A stretch of DNA of 64,000 nucleotides from Dendrobium chrysotoxum (taxonomy: Eukaryota; Streptophyta; Magnoliopsida; Asparagales; Orchidaceae). Below are positions 43,801-55,612 of the stretch, in pieces (the first letter of the stretch is position 1; each line of letters begins with the position of its first letter). Location of the stretch: positions 37,923,472 to 37,987,471 of the forward strand of contig CM034311.1 in assembly GCA_019925795.1 (NCBI GenBank), written 5' to 3'. Under the pieces are notes generated by a model that saw only the letters and a list, made by a program, of their open reading frames with translations, had not been told where the DNA came from and did not search any database. The position numbers were made by a program, and so were the translations under genes.

Positions 43801-46800
43801 GTTGATTTCTTAGTGGAAAGTAGAATGAATGGTGAAGAATTGGACACTATAACCTGCGGGTTTGTAATAACTTACGAGCTATCTTCCTCTACCTTACTTC
43901 TTCTATTTCGTCTCGGTCTTTTATCTTCTTCTTCTCTCCACAGTTCACATTCCACTTGTATATTTCTTCTCAAAACTTTTATAAGTTGTAAGCTATTGTA
44001 GTGTTCTGTTTAATGTGAGTTTGAAGAGGTTGAATTTTAGGTTTTGTTGGTCCATATTTAAAAAAAAGGAAGTCTTTAGTTTGCAATTTCAAGTTTGTAC
44101 TTTTTTTGGTTGCATCAATTTGGTATCAGAGCTTTAGGTTGTTGTGAGTCTTCCTTTCTCTTTAAAAATCAAAAACAAAAAATGGATAGTCAAATCAACA
44201 AGTCAAAGTTCTAATTCAAGAGGAAGATCTCCCATCAGAAATAGCGCATTCGAAACACCATGGAAGTTCTAAGGCATTCTCATTAGGGGATGAGATTCTT
44301 CCACCAGGGGAGAATTGATGCAATCAAGGTAGGGGCTGATTTGGAGGGGTTTTTATTGGCTATTTGGTCTTCCCATGTTGGTTATTGGTTTCCCCATGTA
44401 GGACTTCAGTTTTCCCTCCTGGCTCTTCGTTTCCCAAGCTACCCCTTCGGTTTCCTTGCTGGCTTTACTATTGGCTGCTCGTTTTTCTCTGTTGTGGTTG
44501 CTCGGTTTCCCCATTTGTTGAAACCTATGCAGGATGTTTATTTCCTAATTAATTGGGCTGATTTGGAAGACCTTTATGGCTATTTTGGAAGGCTTCTATT
44601 GGCTGTTTGGGTGGCAAATTTAAGTGAGATTTAATATCCTTTCCCCTTTTTTTCTATATAAGGTGGTTGATTTCTTTGTGGAAAGTAGAGTGAATGGTGA
44701 AGAATTTTCGGACACTATAACCTGCGGGTTTGTAATAGCTTGCGAGCTATCTTCCTCTACCTTACTTCTTCTATTTCGTCTCAATCTTCTATCTTCTTCT
44801 TCTCTCCACAGTTCCCATTCCACTTGTATCTTTCTTCTCAAACTTTTATAAGTTGTAAGGTATTGGAGTGTTCCGTTTAATGTGAGTTTGAAGTGGTTGA
44901 ATTATAAAGTTTTGTTGGTCAATGTTTTAAAGAAAGGAAGTCTTTAGTTTGCAGTTTCAAGTTTGTAATTTTTTGGTTGCATCAGTTATCACGATTGATA
45001 GTTTTTTCACAGGCTGATTGGACTGTGGAATAAATATTTTGAAGCTTTAAATGATGGCTACGACTAATTTCTATTTTGTAAATTTAATTTAAACTTCTGA
45101 ACAGATCTTGTCTCAACCAAATTTACTAGTTTAGGAGATCGGGAATCTATAAATAGTACTTGTATCTTACATCTGGGTGAGATTTTATAGTACTTATGAT
45201 TGGGTTTGCATAAAATTCATCTGTCAATATATATTTGGACATGAATCCATTTGACATTGTGATAGCCTGATAGGATATCAATTTGGAAAACCTATAATTC
45301 TTGTTGACCTTTTTGTAGAATGTAGGCATAGCAAATTTGCACAATCATTCACACAATATATGTATGATTTGCATTATAAAATTTGCAAAAAACTAGATAT
45401 TAATTATGCCAATTACAAGCTTTACACTAATATGAATAGGAAGCTTGTGAAATTTAAAACTGTTGATAAAATTATGGTATGTTTAACTCCATTATGATCT
45501 TCATCAAAAGCTTGGTGATAAAGTGATAATATACCGGAGGACATTCGTATAAAATTTGCTACTAATTTGGCCAATTATAAGCTTTATGCTAATATGAGTA
45601 GGTAGCACGTAAAATTCAAACTTGGTGAAGTCATGGTGCAATTAACATTTTTGTTGACCCATACACTAAGAACGTGAAAAAGAGGCAAAAGTGGCGATTT
45701 AAGCGACGGTCGGCGGGCGCGACACATCACTTAAGTGGTCAAACAATCTCCGATCGCCAAACGGATTGCACCGTTGCGATCGGAGCGTCGAATTTGCCTA
45801 AGAGGAAGCCCCTTGCAATCAAATCGGGCGAAAGCGGTCGAAATCGACGACCAACACCCAAAATTGACGCGCGTGCCACCCAAACAATGGCTGATCGCAA
45901 AACGGACTTCGCCGTTGCGTTTGGAACGTCGACAATACCCAAAAATGACTGTAATTTTTCCTAATGAAACTCGCACAAAAAAATCGGCACGAATCCCGAG
46001 ACAACGTCACGCAAATTGAGGTTAAAAGGAGATTCTCTCATTTTTTTGTTATTTTAAAATAATAATATTAGTGTTATTATTATTATTATTAATTAAAATC
46101 AATTAAAAAAATCATCTCAAAATTCTGTCCGAAATCCGGCTCAGATCCTGCATAGTCGGCCGCCCATTCCCAGTAGATCGGCGTCGAGCTGTCTCATTCC
46201 TCTGTCAGATATGCTCAAATCCCTGGTCTTGATTGTCGCCGGTTCTCGATTTTAAAATGAGAATGAAGCACTAGCTTTTTTTTTTTATTCTCCTCCCGCA
46301 CATGAGCTAACGATCAAATCCCACAGCCTACCGTGCCTTCACCTTTTGATATCCCTCTCCCGTTCACGACCTACTATCTGCTAAGCGCACGACTAAACCG
46401 AACTCTACTTCCCGAGCCTCCAACCAGACGTCCGATCATTCCTCTTCCCGCAGCTTCTGCCTGAGCTCACCAATGCCCGTCTCCTCCCTCTTTGCAAGCT
46501 AATCAGCCGCATAGAAGCCTCGCTGCCTCCAATCCTCCCGCACACGAGACTTCCTCTCAGCCGACCCACTCGTGCATCCGAGCTTGACCGACTCCAGCCG
46601 ATCGATGCTCAGTTTGATTCCCACTTCTGATTTCACGTCGTGCCTGTGCCTCCGATCCGCCAACCGTAAGCAAGCCGACTTCCTCAGTGAATTAGCCTCC
46701 GATTTCACGATCCTTCAGCCTCCCAACTGTTCGTCTGCAGGCCAATTCGAGCTCCGACCGGTCGCATAGCCACCGGCTGCCGAACTCCAACCTTCAACTC

Positions 46801-49800
46801 AATAAGCGCGTCCGACCCCTTTACCCGTGCCTGACCTGCTCGCACATCCAACCGTAAGACTCACGGCCGAACTCTCAGATCCCATCCAGATTCTATCGAA
46901 TCCAGCAGTTGAAGCCTCCAATCGAACCCCCGCCAACTGCCAGCCTCCCGTCGACCTCTTTACCATACACCAAGCCCGATCTCCACTCCCTGTCGTGAAA
47001 TCCCTACAGCATTCGACCTCCTGTCTCTCGATCCTCCTGCCCGCCTCCACCTATTCGATTTCTCCAATCAAATCCCGGTCCACACACAGTCCTCTAATTT
47101 CCTTTGCTCCTTCACCTATAGCTGCAACAACTCTCCTATGTTTATCTTCTCCACTACAAACCCAAAGCCCACTAGCACCTCTTCCTAAGACAGCCCAATA
47201 ATCACCCCACTAACCATCTCCACTTTCAGCCCCTCACAGATGCCAAGTTTCAGCCCATTATCCCTCTTCTCTCTTCCAGCAAGCCAAACACTCAATAGTT
47301 GCAGCCCATTACTCCACCAAGCCACCACTTCTCCAACCCAACAACAACAACCCCTCTAACAAATCCAGCCCACTTAAAATCCGCTTGTGAGTGATGACAG
47401 CGGATAAGCAGTGAATGTAATAGTTTCCCTTCAATCAATGTTAATGGGCTTGTAGATGCATGCGGAAGTCTCCTATGAACACAAAACCAATATGCAAGTA
47501 GATGTAGCAACTTGCCAATCAGTGTGCGTAAGGAGAATCAGTGATGATGTAGCTCGACCGACAGCCAACAGTAGCATGCAAGCAAACATATTAAATCTGC
47601 CTGCAGGCAATACTAATTAATCTGCTAGTAATATATGTTGTCAGCAAGTGTGCACGGGACCTTTGCAACAAATGTGACAACTAGCACGGATCTTCTACAA
47701 ACATGCACGAGAGGATTGCAGTGAGCGCGACATACTGCCTACCGTCAGTAGCAGCAAATTCATGATGAATACGAGCTCCTACGAGGCACCGTAGGAAGCT
47801 TGCCTACATAGCAGGTGGAGACCTGTCACATACACAATATGCCGTCTACTAGCAAATACAAAAAACATTCATCAAATGCAGACACCTATGAGTTGTTGTA
47901 GGAGACTCGTCATGTATACGACATGCTATCCACTAGTAAATACAAAAGGGCCGTGATAAATGCAAATACCTACAAGTCACCATAGGAGATTCATCATTGC
48001 ACGCGGCTTGCTTGCAAGAAGCAAACAATCGACCTATAGCGCAACGCTACGATTCACCTGTAAGCAGAAGCAAAGAATTTATAGTTAAAATTGCGTGCTA
48101 CTGATAAATTGAAGCAATAAATTTGCAGTGCCAGGTTATCATGTTAGAAAGATCAATTCACTTGCAAATCAATTCACTTGCAAATGACAGGTGGAGGGCT
48201 CCTGATGCATTGTACAACGTGTTTGCCGGTTGAAGTACACTCCTATAGGCTAATGCTAAAGAAAATGACAACATGCAGAGAACAAAATGAGCTAAACCAC
48301 GCTGTCGATGCAAGCTCAACGCACTGCTGAATGACGCCACCGAATCCTCAACATTCATACAAGCAGACAGAAGGTGTTCATAGGCTTCTCAAGGAAAATC
48401 GTGCATCTTTCAAATGACCATCACTTGCCAACAATAATTTAGTGCTACACGACAGCCTACCTACAATGAGTAACGAGCACCAGCGCCACGCCACTGGATC
48501 CGCAACACTCGTACAAACGGACAGAAGGTGCCTACAGGCTTTTAAATAGAATGTTGCGCACATTCAAATGACAATTATTTGTATAGCTGATTAGTGTCAA
48601 ACACTTTAAAAGGCCCTTCCAAATGCATTGCAATAGGCAGAATATTTTATTCAAGCATGACATCCATCATTACAAGATGCATTATGTTGCAGTAGTGCAT
48701 CACATTAACATATGAATGCACTGCACACACATGTATTATAATATGCATAACATACTGTGCAAGCATATTATCCAACATGTAAAATATGTTGCGCTTCAGC
48801 AGCGCGCTACACTGACGTGCAAATACATCATATGCTATGATCGTGCATTAAGCCACTATACTGCATATCAACATATTATGTAAGATGCAAATACGTCATT
48901 CAAGCATGCCAAAATATCCATAGATGTTTCGCAAAAATGCATAACATGCAGATGTGTCACATATGTCCATTGCATATTTATACAATCATATAAATGCATC
49001 ATGCAAAATACATGCATAGGCATATACTCGCATTGCCCTGGCGAGCGTGATATATATACACACGTGATGTCTGAGGATCTGTGTAGGTAAAAAAATGAAC
49101 CCGCATTGATGACGAATGCAGCTCACTCGGTAGCCAGCATCAATTTGCAAATGAACATCTTACCTGCAAGCAACAACAGTAGATATATTGCAAAGATGAG
49201 GGATCCCGTTGTGAACAAACGAAAGCTGATATATGAATGAATGATTCTCATGGCAAATGGGATAGCCTGAACAGATCTTCTGTGAGCATGAACAAAAGGA
49301 TTACAACAAGTGTGATACACTGCCTGCAAGCAAAAACAATAAGCCTATGATAGATGCAAGCATCTACGAGCCACTACAGAAAATTTGTCATGTGCACGTG
49401 TTATCTTCGAGCAAATACATAAAAGCTGTAGTAAATGCAAATGCCTACGAGCTAAGCTTGTGACTTTTGAATACCCGCTGATGACCTATGAACAAATCCA
49501 ACAAAACTTGCATGCATGACAGCTCACCTGCTAGAAGCAACAGGCGACTTGTAGCGCAGCGCTACGACCCGATTACAAGCAAAATACACATTAAATGTAG
49601 TCCACCTGTATGTAATCGTGGATAACTTCTGGACATCTGCGAACGACGCACTAACAACGAACAAATCCAACAAAGCTTGCAATGCACAATAACTCACTCG
49701 CAAGAAGCAACGAGTGACTCGTAACTCAACACTACGATTCACCTGTAAGCAAAAACATGGAATCTGTAGTAAAAACTGTGGACCAATAGTGAATTGAAAC

Positions 49801-52800
49801 AGTAAATTTACGGAGCCATGCTATCACACCAGATATTAGCTTACTTGCAAGCGACAAGTAGGAAGCCCTTAATGCACGGCACAACATATTTGCTGGCAGA
49901 AATATACTCCTGCAGGTTGAATACTGAAGAAAATAACAGCTTGCAAAAGATGAAATAAATTAAATCACGCCACCGGATCTGCAACACTCATATAAGCAGA
50001 TAAAATGCATCTACAAGCTTCTAAATAGAATAGTGTGCATACTCAAATGACTATCATTCGCACAGCTGATTAATATCAAACACTTTAAAATGCCATCCCA
50101 CATGCATTGCAATAGGCATAATATTTTATTCAAGTATGGCATCCAATATTGCAAGATGCATTATATTGTAGTAGTGCATCACATTAACATGCAAATGCAC
50201 TGCACACACATGTATTACAACATGCAGAACACACTGTGCGAGCATATCATCCAACATACGAAGCGCATTGTGTCGTAGTGGCACATCACATAAACATGAA
50301 AATACATCATGCACTTCATAAAAGTGTTGAATTGTCATGAAAATGTGTTATGCATGCAAACAAGCAATATATAGATGCATATCACGCAAATATATCATAC
50401 ACCATGTTAATGCAGTAGGCCGGCACATTGCATATCAACACATCATGCAACCACGATTAAGCGTGCACAAATGCACATGCCAACATACATGCGTACATGT
50501 AATTAATACCCACATGGGCCATGATGAGCTTGACGTATGCATACACGTGACATCTGAGGATGTTGTGCGGGTTAAGAAATGAACATAAGTTTGAGCTCAA
50601 TCCTTCTATGTGATTAGATAAGAGTCGACACGGTTTGAACTATCAAATAAATATATGGTCGTAGCGCCGATCGGGATATTTATTTTATATATTCATATTA
50701 GGCCTTCAAGGTCTATTACAAGGAAAACTCACTAAATAAGAGCATAAAGCTGATGACAAACCCGATCCTCTATCAACAAGTAGACAGAGTCGACAAGGTT
50801 CAATCAATACAGCAAAATTGCCCAAAATTAACTTTAATATTACCCCGATGATAGCCGTATTGGCATAAAATCTCAACCAGAGGGGACCCCAAATATTTGA
50901 AAATACCTCCCAAATTTCCACAAAAATTCAAAACAAAAAAATCACCAAAATCTAAAATATTTAAATTTGAAATAAAACACCTAAACACTTAAAGCAAAAT
51001 ACTTATCCACTCCCATAATAGTTTGCCGAGTTGGACAAGTTTGAAAATCGCTTCAGCTCACAAAGAGCAAATGTCTGGTCTAGAATATCACGATGATTCA
51101 TTCTCAATTTTTCTCTTGCAATAATGACGTGGCACGTGTCCTCTAGCCAGTGGTTTCGTCGCCAAATGACACCACAGGTAAATGGTTATGATCGGGATCA
51201 TCTGACCGGGTGGTTTCGCCGTCAAATGACACCATTATATTACGGTCATGGTTAGAGCACGTATGTTCCCCAACGATGCTAAATCATTGAGTAATGAATC
51301 AATAGGATATGACCGATAGGATACAAAGCCCTATGTTAGTTAAGGTGGATTTAAATTTGTCCCCTTAGACAAATATTCATCACAGGTCTTCAAAGTACCC
51401 TTGGACGAAGCAACCCATGGTTGTCGATAAAGATCCTTCTATCAGGTTGGGTCGATTATCTCCTTTGACTAAGTAGACTAGGGACCATGATGACCCGTGA
51501 TGACTGAACCATTGGATCTTAATCGGGTTCATCATCATTCCCCTCACCATCCGCTTTAAGTGCAAGGTGGTGAATTTCTAATTTTAAATGTTTTTAAATA
51601 CATAAACATGCTGCTACTATACGCCAGATTCTATTTATCTATTTGACGACTAGCCTTAATCGAAAGTCCTCTCTCGCTATCGGGAGGAGTATTTTACTAT
51701 AGGGGCTTGCACCTATAAGAAACCTAAACTTAGACCATAAAGTCCTTGCAAAATAAGGGCGAAATCTATGTGTAATGTCTTATTAAAAATCCAATCTGTC
51801 TTCTAAAAATTTGCCTCGGAACTTACTCGTTAAAACTCTCCTCGACGACCCGAAGAAGAGAAAGGGGCCGCGGATGGGCCGGGGTGCGAATTTTCGGAGC
51901 CCACAAATGGATTGCAAAGGATTTTTTATGGGTTTCTCCTTAGACCTCTAGTGTTCATTATTTGATTTTCCTTTGAGAAGGGGCGGTGTTTATTTTCTAG
52001 AACATCAGTGAACACTATTGGCCTTCTATTGGCTTTATGCAGCATCATGAATTTTCTTATGAAGAAATTAAATTAAGATATTTATTTTGACCTACTTTCT
52101 TGGTAAGAAAACTGACGGCGCTATGTAAGGTTAATGATGTTTATTGTTTCTTGATGTTCTTGAAAATAAATACTGCAACATTTTCGAAGGAATTCTAGTT
52201 AAATTTTCTAGTTACAATCTTTGGTCAGATATCCTTCGAAATTTGAAGGTTAGAGTTTTTTTTGAAGTCCTGTTGGTCCTGCTAGTGCTAATGTAGCTCC
52301 TCAAGAAAACAGAAGTTTTACCATAATACAAACATTTTAACGTATCATCTGCTTCACACAAAAGAAATACTAGCATTTATGAATTTTTATATGAAGAAAA
52401 GAATAATAATAAAAAAAGTCAAATTAGTTAATTCTTTTGTAGTTATAATCAATCCATCTCAGAATAATCTTCAAATATTTTATTCTTACCATTCCAAGGA
52501 GGCAATTTCTGGTTGTTGGTAGGATAGCCAGTGGTCTCTGGTGCACAACTTCACATATCTGAAGAGAATTGGGATTTTTTTCAGCCAACTTCTTCTCTCT
52601 GTCATTCCAAATATTTAGAAGCTCAAGGGATGGCGCAGTCCCCACAATTCCTGGGTGAGTTAGACCTGGAAAGCGGACACCTGTTTTGCATTATTTAACT
52701 TCGTCAGCGTCTATCTTAACTTCCATTAACATTTTTTACTCTTATAGTAGGAATAGAACAACGAACTTGGAGGACTACCTGGTATCTGGGGAGAGTATGC

Positions 52801-54365
52801 ATATATTCCTTCAAAATACCAGATAGCTTTTGTTGCACTGGGGAAGTGGTCTGTCAAAAATCCGCCTCCATTTTCTCTGTCAAATGTTGCTGTATAACCC
52901 CACTCGTCTCCGGGAAGAGGACCTAAGTTACAGATTTCAACAGCAAGAAGATCACCTGGCTTTGCTGGAATCCCTCCCTTGTCTGAAACTCTTAAAGGTC
53001 CACTAAGATAATGCGTCTGTACAATATTTTAATGTTCTGTTTAGCCAGCGCATATTATCAGAAAACATTACTTTTTAAAAAAGTTACCTTCATTCTTATG
53101 CCAATTCATCATGATACTAGCTTCTATAATTTTTGTAAGCAAACTTGTTAATTATGTTGCACACCCTTGGATCAACTTGAATTTCTATTGCTAAACATAT
53201 AAAGAGTGCGATGATTCGAAGCCTAGATTGAAAACCAACTCTTTCTCTCTCCTATCTGCCTCATTTCATCAAAATTCAAAATATACACTGAACTGCTGGA
53301 CCAGATCAGTATTTGTTTTTTACTATTAACATCTAGGTTTTAGTGTATTTACTGTTAAAATAATTTAATTATCTGTCACATTTTATCTTTTCCCCATTGA
53401 AATCCCTTGGGACTTGGAGATGAAACTAGTTTTTTTTCTTGCTATCATAATATTTGAAAAATGGAGCATTAGGCGGATCAACATGCACTCCACCCTTGCA
53501 GAGAATGGTCTGAAGAAAGTATCACAAAAACATCCATAACCACTGCTGAAACAACTTTTACCATAAAGTAGACATCATCTTGTGTTTGGAAGAACTTCAA
53601 TATTTTCTCTTCATGAAGCTATAGTTTTATGTAAGAAACATAGTTGTCAATCCCATTGAAGCCTGACACATCGGTGAACTTTTCTTCTCTAAAAAAGTGT
53701 CCTTATCCTTTAATGCCCAGCTACCATAAAGTCCTAGGGTTGTTTCATGGGGCTCGTTTTAGGTTGAAGCATCATTGCTCCTTTTAGAATGCACTCTTCG
53801 CTCTTTCTGCTTCTCCACTAAATATTCTTTTATGCCAATATCTTTTTTGTTTTCTCATACAAAGTCTGTTCCTCTTACCTTATAAAATCTTACCATCCAC
53901 CATTTGGTCCAACTTTATATTCAACCAAAATTTACATGCTTTGCATCAATCATACCAGTTCTGAATCACTATTCTATGTTTGTTTGCTCCCATGTTTTTT
54001 TATATAAATTTATACATAATTTATTTTTTCCAGTCATCTCATTTGATCATGCATGGTTGTCCGCTTATTTTGTATAAACATACAGAATTGAGAATCGCTA
54101 TAAGAAATAAACAATCTTCTACTTTTCTGCAGGAACTGGAACTTACAATGGTAAGATCTAGAGATTTGATGTCCATGGCAGAATCATTATCTGCAACGCT
54201 TCCGCCTGTCCAGTCCATCATCTCGACCCGAAACACCTCTCCCTCTGTCACATCTCCAACTGGGGGTATGTGAGGATGCCAACGGTTGTGCAGAGGGTAC
54301 TTCTGCTCCCATGGCTTCTTCTTGAGGTCGATGGGCACGACCAATCTTGGGCTTGGAGGAGCCAT
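37762..54365 (-). CDS. Formamidase-like gene A, complete, six exons
   Basis: Encodes 455 residues in exons 54365-54147, 53016-52779, 52680-52490, 41988-41753, 39059-38708 and 37893-37762. All junctions have GT donors and AG acceptors at the same phases as gene B. Same FmdA/AmdA family and conserved blocks ([55 protein letters not shown]). Versus B it differs at scattered positions such as [20 protein letters not shown] in exon 1. No stop or frame change, so it looks functional. Intron 3 is about 10.5 kb and holds a miniature LTR element and a large non-coding repeat. Intron 4 holds a solo LTR. The 3' flank is replaced by an LTR-like fragment. Formamidase activity is inferred from family. Confidence 0.88.
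37894..38707. other. Intron 5 of formamidase A
   Basis: 814 bp of very AT-rich intron DNA. No repeat or gene recognised. In gene B the same intron is 5.7 kb because of the Copia insertion. Confidence 0.6.
38708..39059 (-). CDS. Formamidase A exon 5
   Basis: 352 bp, TTTCCAG|GTGCGAG acceptor and GACCAG|GTCCGC donor. Encodes [40 protein letters not shown] and CPCEGRISGIVDAPNAVATL. Open. Confidence 0.94.
39060..39981. other. Intron 4 of formamidase A, unique part
   Basis: AT-rich intron sequence. The part 39700-39850 is a diverged relative of 41530-41690. No gene seen; short frames such as 39298-39549 have no recognisable domain. Confidence 0.45.
40337..41095 (-). mobile_element. Solo LTR with perfect target duplication
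   Basis: 759 bp, ends TGATGCAACC and CTACATCA, flanked by TGAGC at 40332-40336 and 41096-41100. The uninterrupted site is seen at about 2552-2562. The end TTTTGGTTGCATCA (minus strand) is shared with the miniature element at 43472. On the minus strand TCCTATAAATGGGG (near 40725) is a likely TATA box. An imperfect repeat of about 52 bp (CCTAACAGCCAGCAAGGGGA) lies at 40860-40965. Confidence 0.92.
41393..41712. other. 320-bp segment present on the right copy only
   Basis: Flanked by GCATA direct repeats (41388-41392 and 41708-41712); the left copy has a single GCATA at the matching point. Either a 5-bp target-duplicating insertion or a deletion between GCATA words in the left copy. Part of it resembles 39700-39850. 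Confidence 0.7.
41753..41988 (-). CDS. Formamidase A exon 4
   Basis: 236 bp, TTGTAG|ATTAATGAC acceptor and CTCAA|GTATAG donor. Encodes INDGTPEWEKIANEAART, then [20 protein letters not shown]. Nearly identical to the pseudo-exon at 2889 but with Trp intact. Confidence 0.93.
43472..44984 (+). mobile_element. Miniature LTR retrotransposon (TRIM-like)
   Basis: Two direct repeats, 43472-44117 (646 bp) and 44316-44984 (669 bp), both TGATGC...GCATCA, enclose only 198 bp. The internal part has TTTGGTATCAGAGC just after the first LTR (primer site) and CCACCAGGGGAGAA just before the second (purine tract), with no gag or pol. Target duplication GTTAT is perfect (43467-43471, 44985-44989). The empty site is at about 4650-4655. 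The LTRs are longer than in classical TRIMs. Must move with proteins from another element. It is antisense to gene A in intron 3. Confidence 0.93.
44121..44132 (+). other. Primer-binding site of miniature LTR element
   Basis: TGGTATCAGAGC, four bases (ATT plus T overlap) after the left LTR, the plant initiator tRNA-Met complement. Confidence 0.88.
45674..51908 (-). mobile_element. Large non-coding repeat, right copy (LARD-like)
   Basis: Sister of 7051-10931, ending at the same GGAGCCC border near 51905. The left limit is approximate. 45690-45980 holds two imperfect copies of a segment of about 126 bp (CAAACAAT...GATCGC...CGGA...CCGTTGCG). 46100-47060 is C-rich with open frames of no known family. 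47382 marks a deletion of about 1.29 kb relative to the left copy at an ATC microhomology. 48100-50570 contains a diverged internal duplication. No LTR pair or domain found. It lies in intron 3 of gene A. Confidence 0.5.
48100..50570. repeat. Internal duplication rich in ATGCA words
   Basis: 48595-49030 and 50075-50540 are diverged copies (shared ATGCATTGCAATAGGCA, TTTTATTCAAG, GCATCACATTAACAT, CTGCACACACATGTATTA). Upstream parts 48175-48300 and 49850-49980 also pair. Both halves are unusually rich in TGCA/ATGCA and CATGC words. Confidence 0.75.
51909..52489. other. Intron 3 of formamidase A, gene-proximal end
   Basis: AT-rich intron sequence between the large repeat and exon 3. Nothing recognised. 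Confidence 0.5.
52490..52680 (-). CDS. Formamidase A exon 3
   Basis: 191 bp, AAAACAG|GTGTCC acceptor and GGAATG|GTAAGA donor. Encodes VRFPGLTHPGIVGTAPSLEL, LNIWNDREKKLAEKN and VHQRPLAILPTTRNCLLGM. Open. Confidence 0.93.
52779..53016 (-). CDS. Formamidase A exon 2
   Basis: 238 bp, TTGTACAG|ACGCAT acceptor and CCAG|GTAGTC donor. Encodes [40 protein letters not shown] and [15 protein letters not shown]. Open. Confidence 0.93.
53017..54146. other. Intron 1 of formamidase A
   Basis: 1.13 kb, similar in length to intron 1 of gene B (1.17 kb), with patches of shared sequence (GCATCAATCATACCAG). No gene seen. Confidence 0.7.
54147..54365 (-). CDS. Formamidase A exon 1
   Basis: 219 bp, 73 codons from [20 protein letters not shown] to SLDLTI, donor ATT|GTAAGT. 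Start chosen as the only ATG in the conserved context. Confidence 0.93.
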
Positions 54366-54458
54366 CACTGAGCTTGTATGACTTTACTGAACTACGTCTG
54401 TAAGCTATGGAGATGTGATTCTATATCAGGATTGATGATTTGTTGAGAGATTGGGTTC

Positions 54459-54470
54459 ACATGAGGCCTT
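54459..54470 (-). promoter_or_regulatory. Possible TATA-like box of formamidase A
   Basis: CAATAAAAGGCC on the minus strand, about 95 bp upstream of the start codon. Weak match, position plausible. Confidence 0.25.
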
Positions 54471-55000
54471 TTATTGATTAATAATTTCTGAGTTGGAAAA
54501 TAAGTGTGGTGGTGAAATCCAGTAGAGATTTTGGATTTTAATGAATTGTATATTTCATCATCGAGGGTTGGATGGAGACAATAGTGATATTTAATTGAAG
54601 ATTTTCATTATTGCTGTCTAACTTTGCTAAAGAACAAAGGAGCGGTCTTCATTGCTCTATGTGCTTTTTTTTCTTTATAATTTTCTTCATATTCCTTTTT
54701 CAATTAAATTCTTTCGCCATTTCAATTTTCATTTTTTTATTAATTTCCTCTGTTTCAATTTCAGAGCCACAGAGATTCTTGTGGAGCTGCGTTGGGATTG
54801 CGACCATACAAGCCACTGTTCTTAATTTCGTGAGGTTATTTTTTTCAGCCCAGCTCCATATTTCCTAGTAGTAAGAGGAAGGTATAATAAATATCTTTGG
54901 TTGCAAATTAGCATATAAATTATGTGCTTATACATGCTGGTGATCCCCTTCAGAACTTATATTTTTAACTAGGAAAAAGTTGAAGGAAATTTTAGAGCAT

Positions 55001-55130
55001 GGCTTCATTTGGGACGGCTTTTTTATTGCTTTTTAAAATAGCTTTTTAGTATAAAAAATTTTACCTAAAACAAATTTTGTACTAAAAAATTATTTTTAAA
55101 AGTAGTAAGAAAGTCACCCCAAACCAAACC
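55001..55130. mobile_element. Tourist-like MITE 5
   Basis: GGCTTCATTTGGGAC...CACCCCAAACCAAACC, about 130 bp, with diverged three-base flanks (CAT, TAT). Upstream of formamidase A. Confidence 0.65.
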
Positions 55131-55496
55131 TATGTTTATAAGGTCATTTTAATTTTAAATTTCATCATAAGTGATTTGTAGATTATTCTAAATGTGCTCT
55201 AATAAATAATTTAAAATTTATTTTGATTTTTTTCTTTTTAATTAATAAAAATGTCAACATTTTTTTTGCAATATAACATTTACATTATAATTATGTAAGC
55301 CCTCTCTTCATCTAGGGTTTTTGGATTGAGCTTAATTGAAATCAGTGAATCAATCAATCTTAAATTGACTGTATATATGATTAAGAATTTATTCTGAGTG
55401 ATTCAATCTGATCGAAATCGAATCGATTTTTGATTTAAATTGTGTTTGAATTCTATTTAACTCAACTTGAGATCACATAAGATCAAATGAGTTTAA

Positions 55497-55612
55497 GGCT
55501 TCGTTTGGGGCAGCTTTCTTAATGTTTTTTAAAACAGTTTTTTAGCACAAAAATTTTTAGTTCAAAAAAATTTTGTACTAGAAATTTATTTTAGAAAACA
55601 ATAAAAAAGTTG
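55497..55612. mobile_element. Tourist-like MITE 6, one end lost
   Basis: Starts GGCTTCGTTTGGGGC after TAA (55494-55496). The interior matches the family, but the far terminal repeat is missing after about 55610. Confidence 0.6.

Larger units (their letters stand above)
39982..45278. repeat. Segmental duplication, right copy, block 2
   Basis: Counterpart of 2233-4938, interrupted by three insertions that the left copy lacks. Includes exon 4 of gene A. Confidence 0.9.

Noticed and set aside
43398..44851. Several open frames of 60-114 codons
   Set aside because: They lie within or across the LTRs of the miniature retrotransposon and repeat in both LTRs.
45674..47201. Open frames up to 124 codons in C-rich sequence
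   Set aside because: No recognisable domain; located in the large non-coding repeat. Composition explains the lack of stops.
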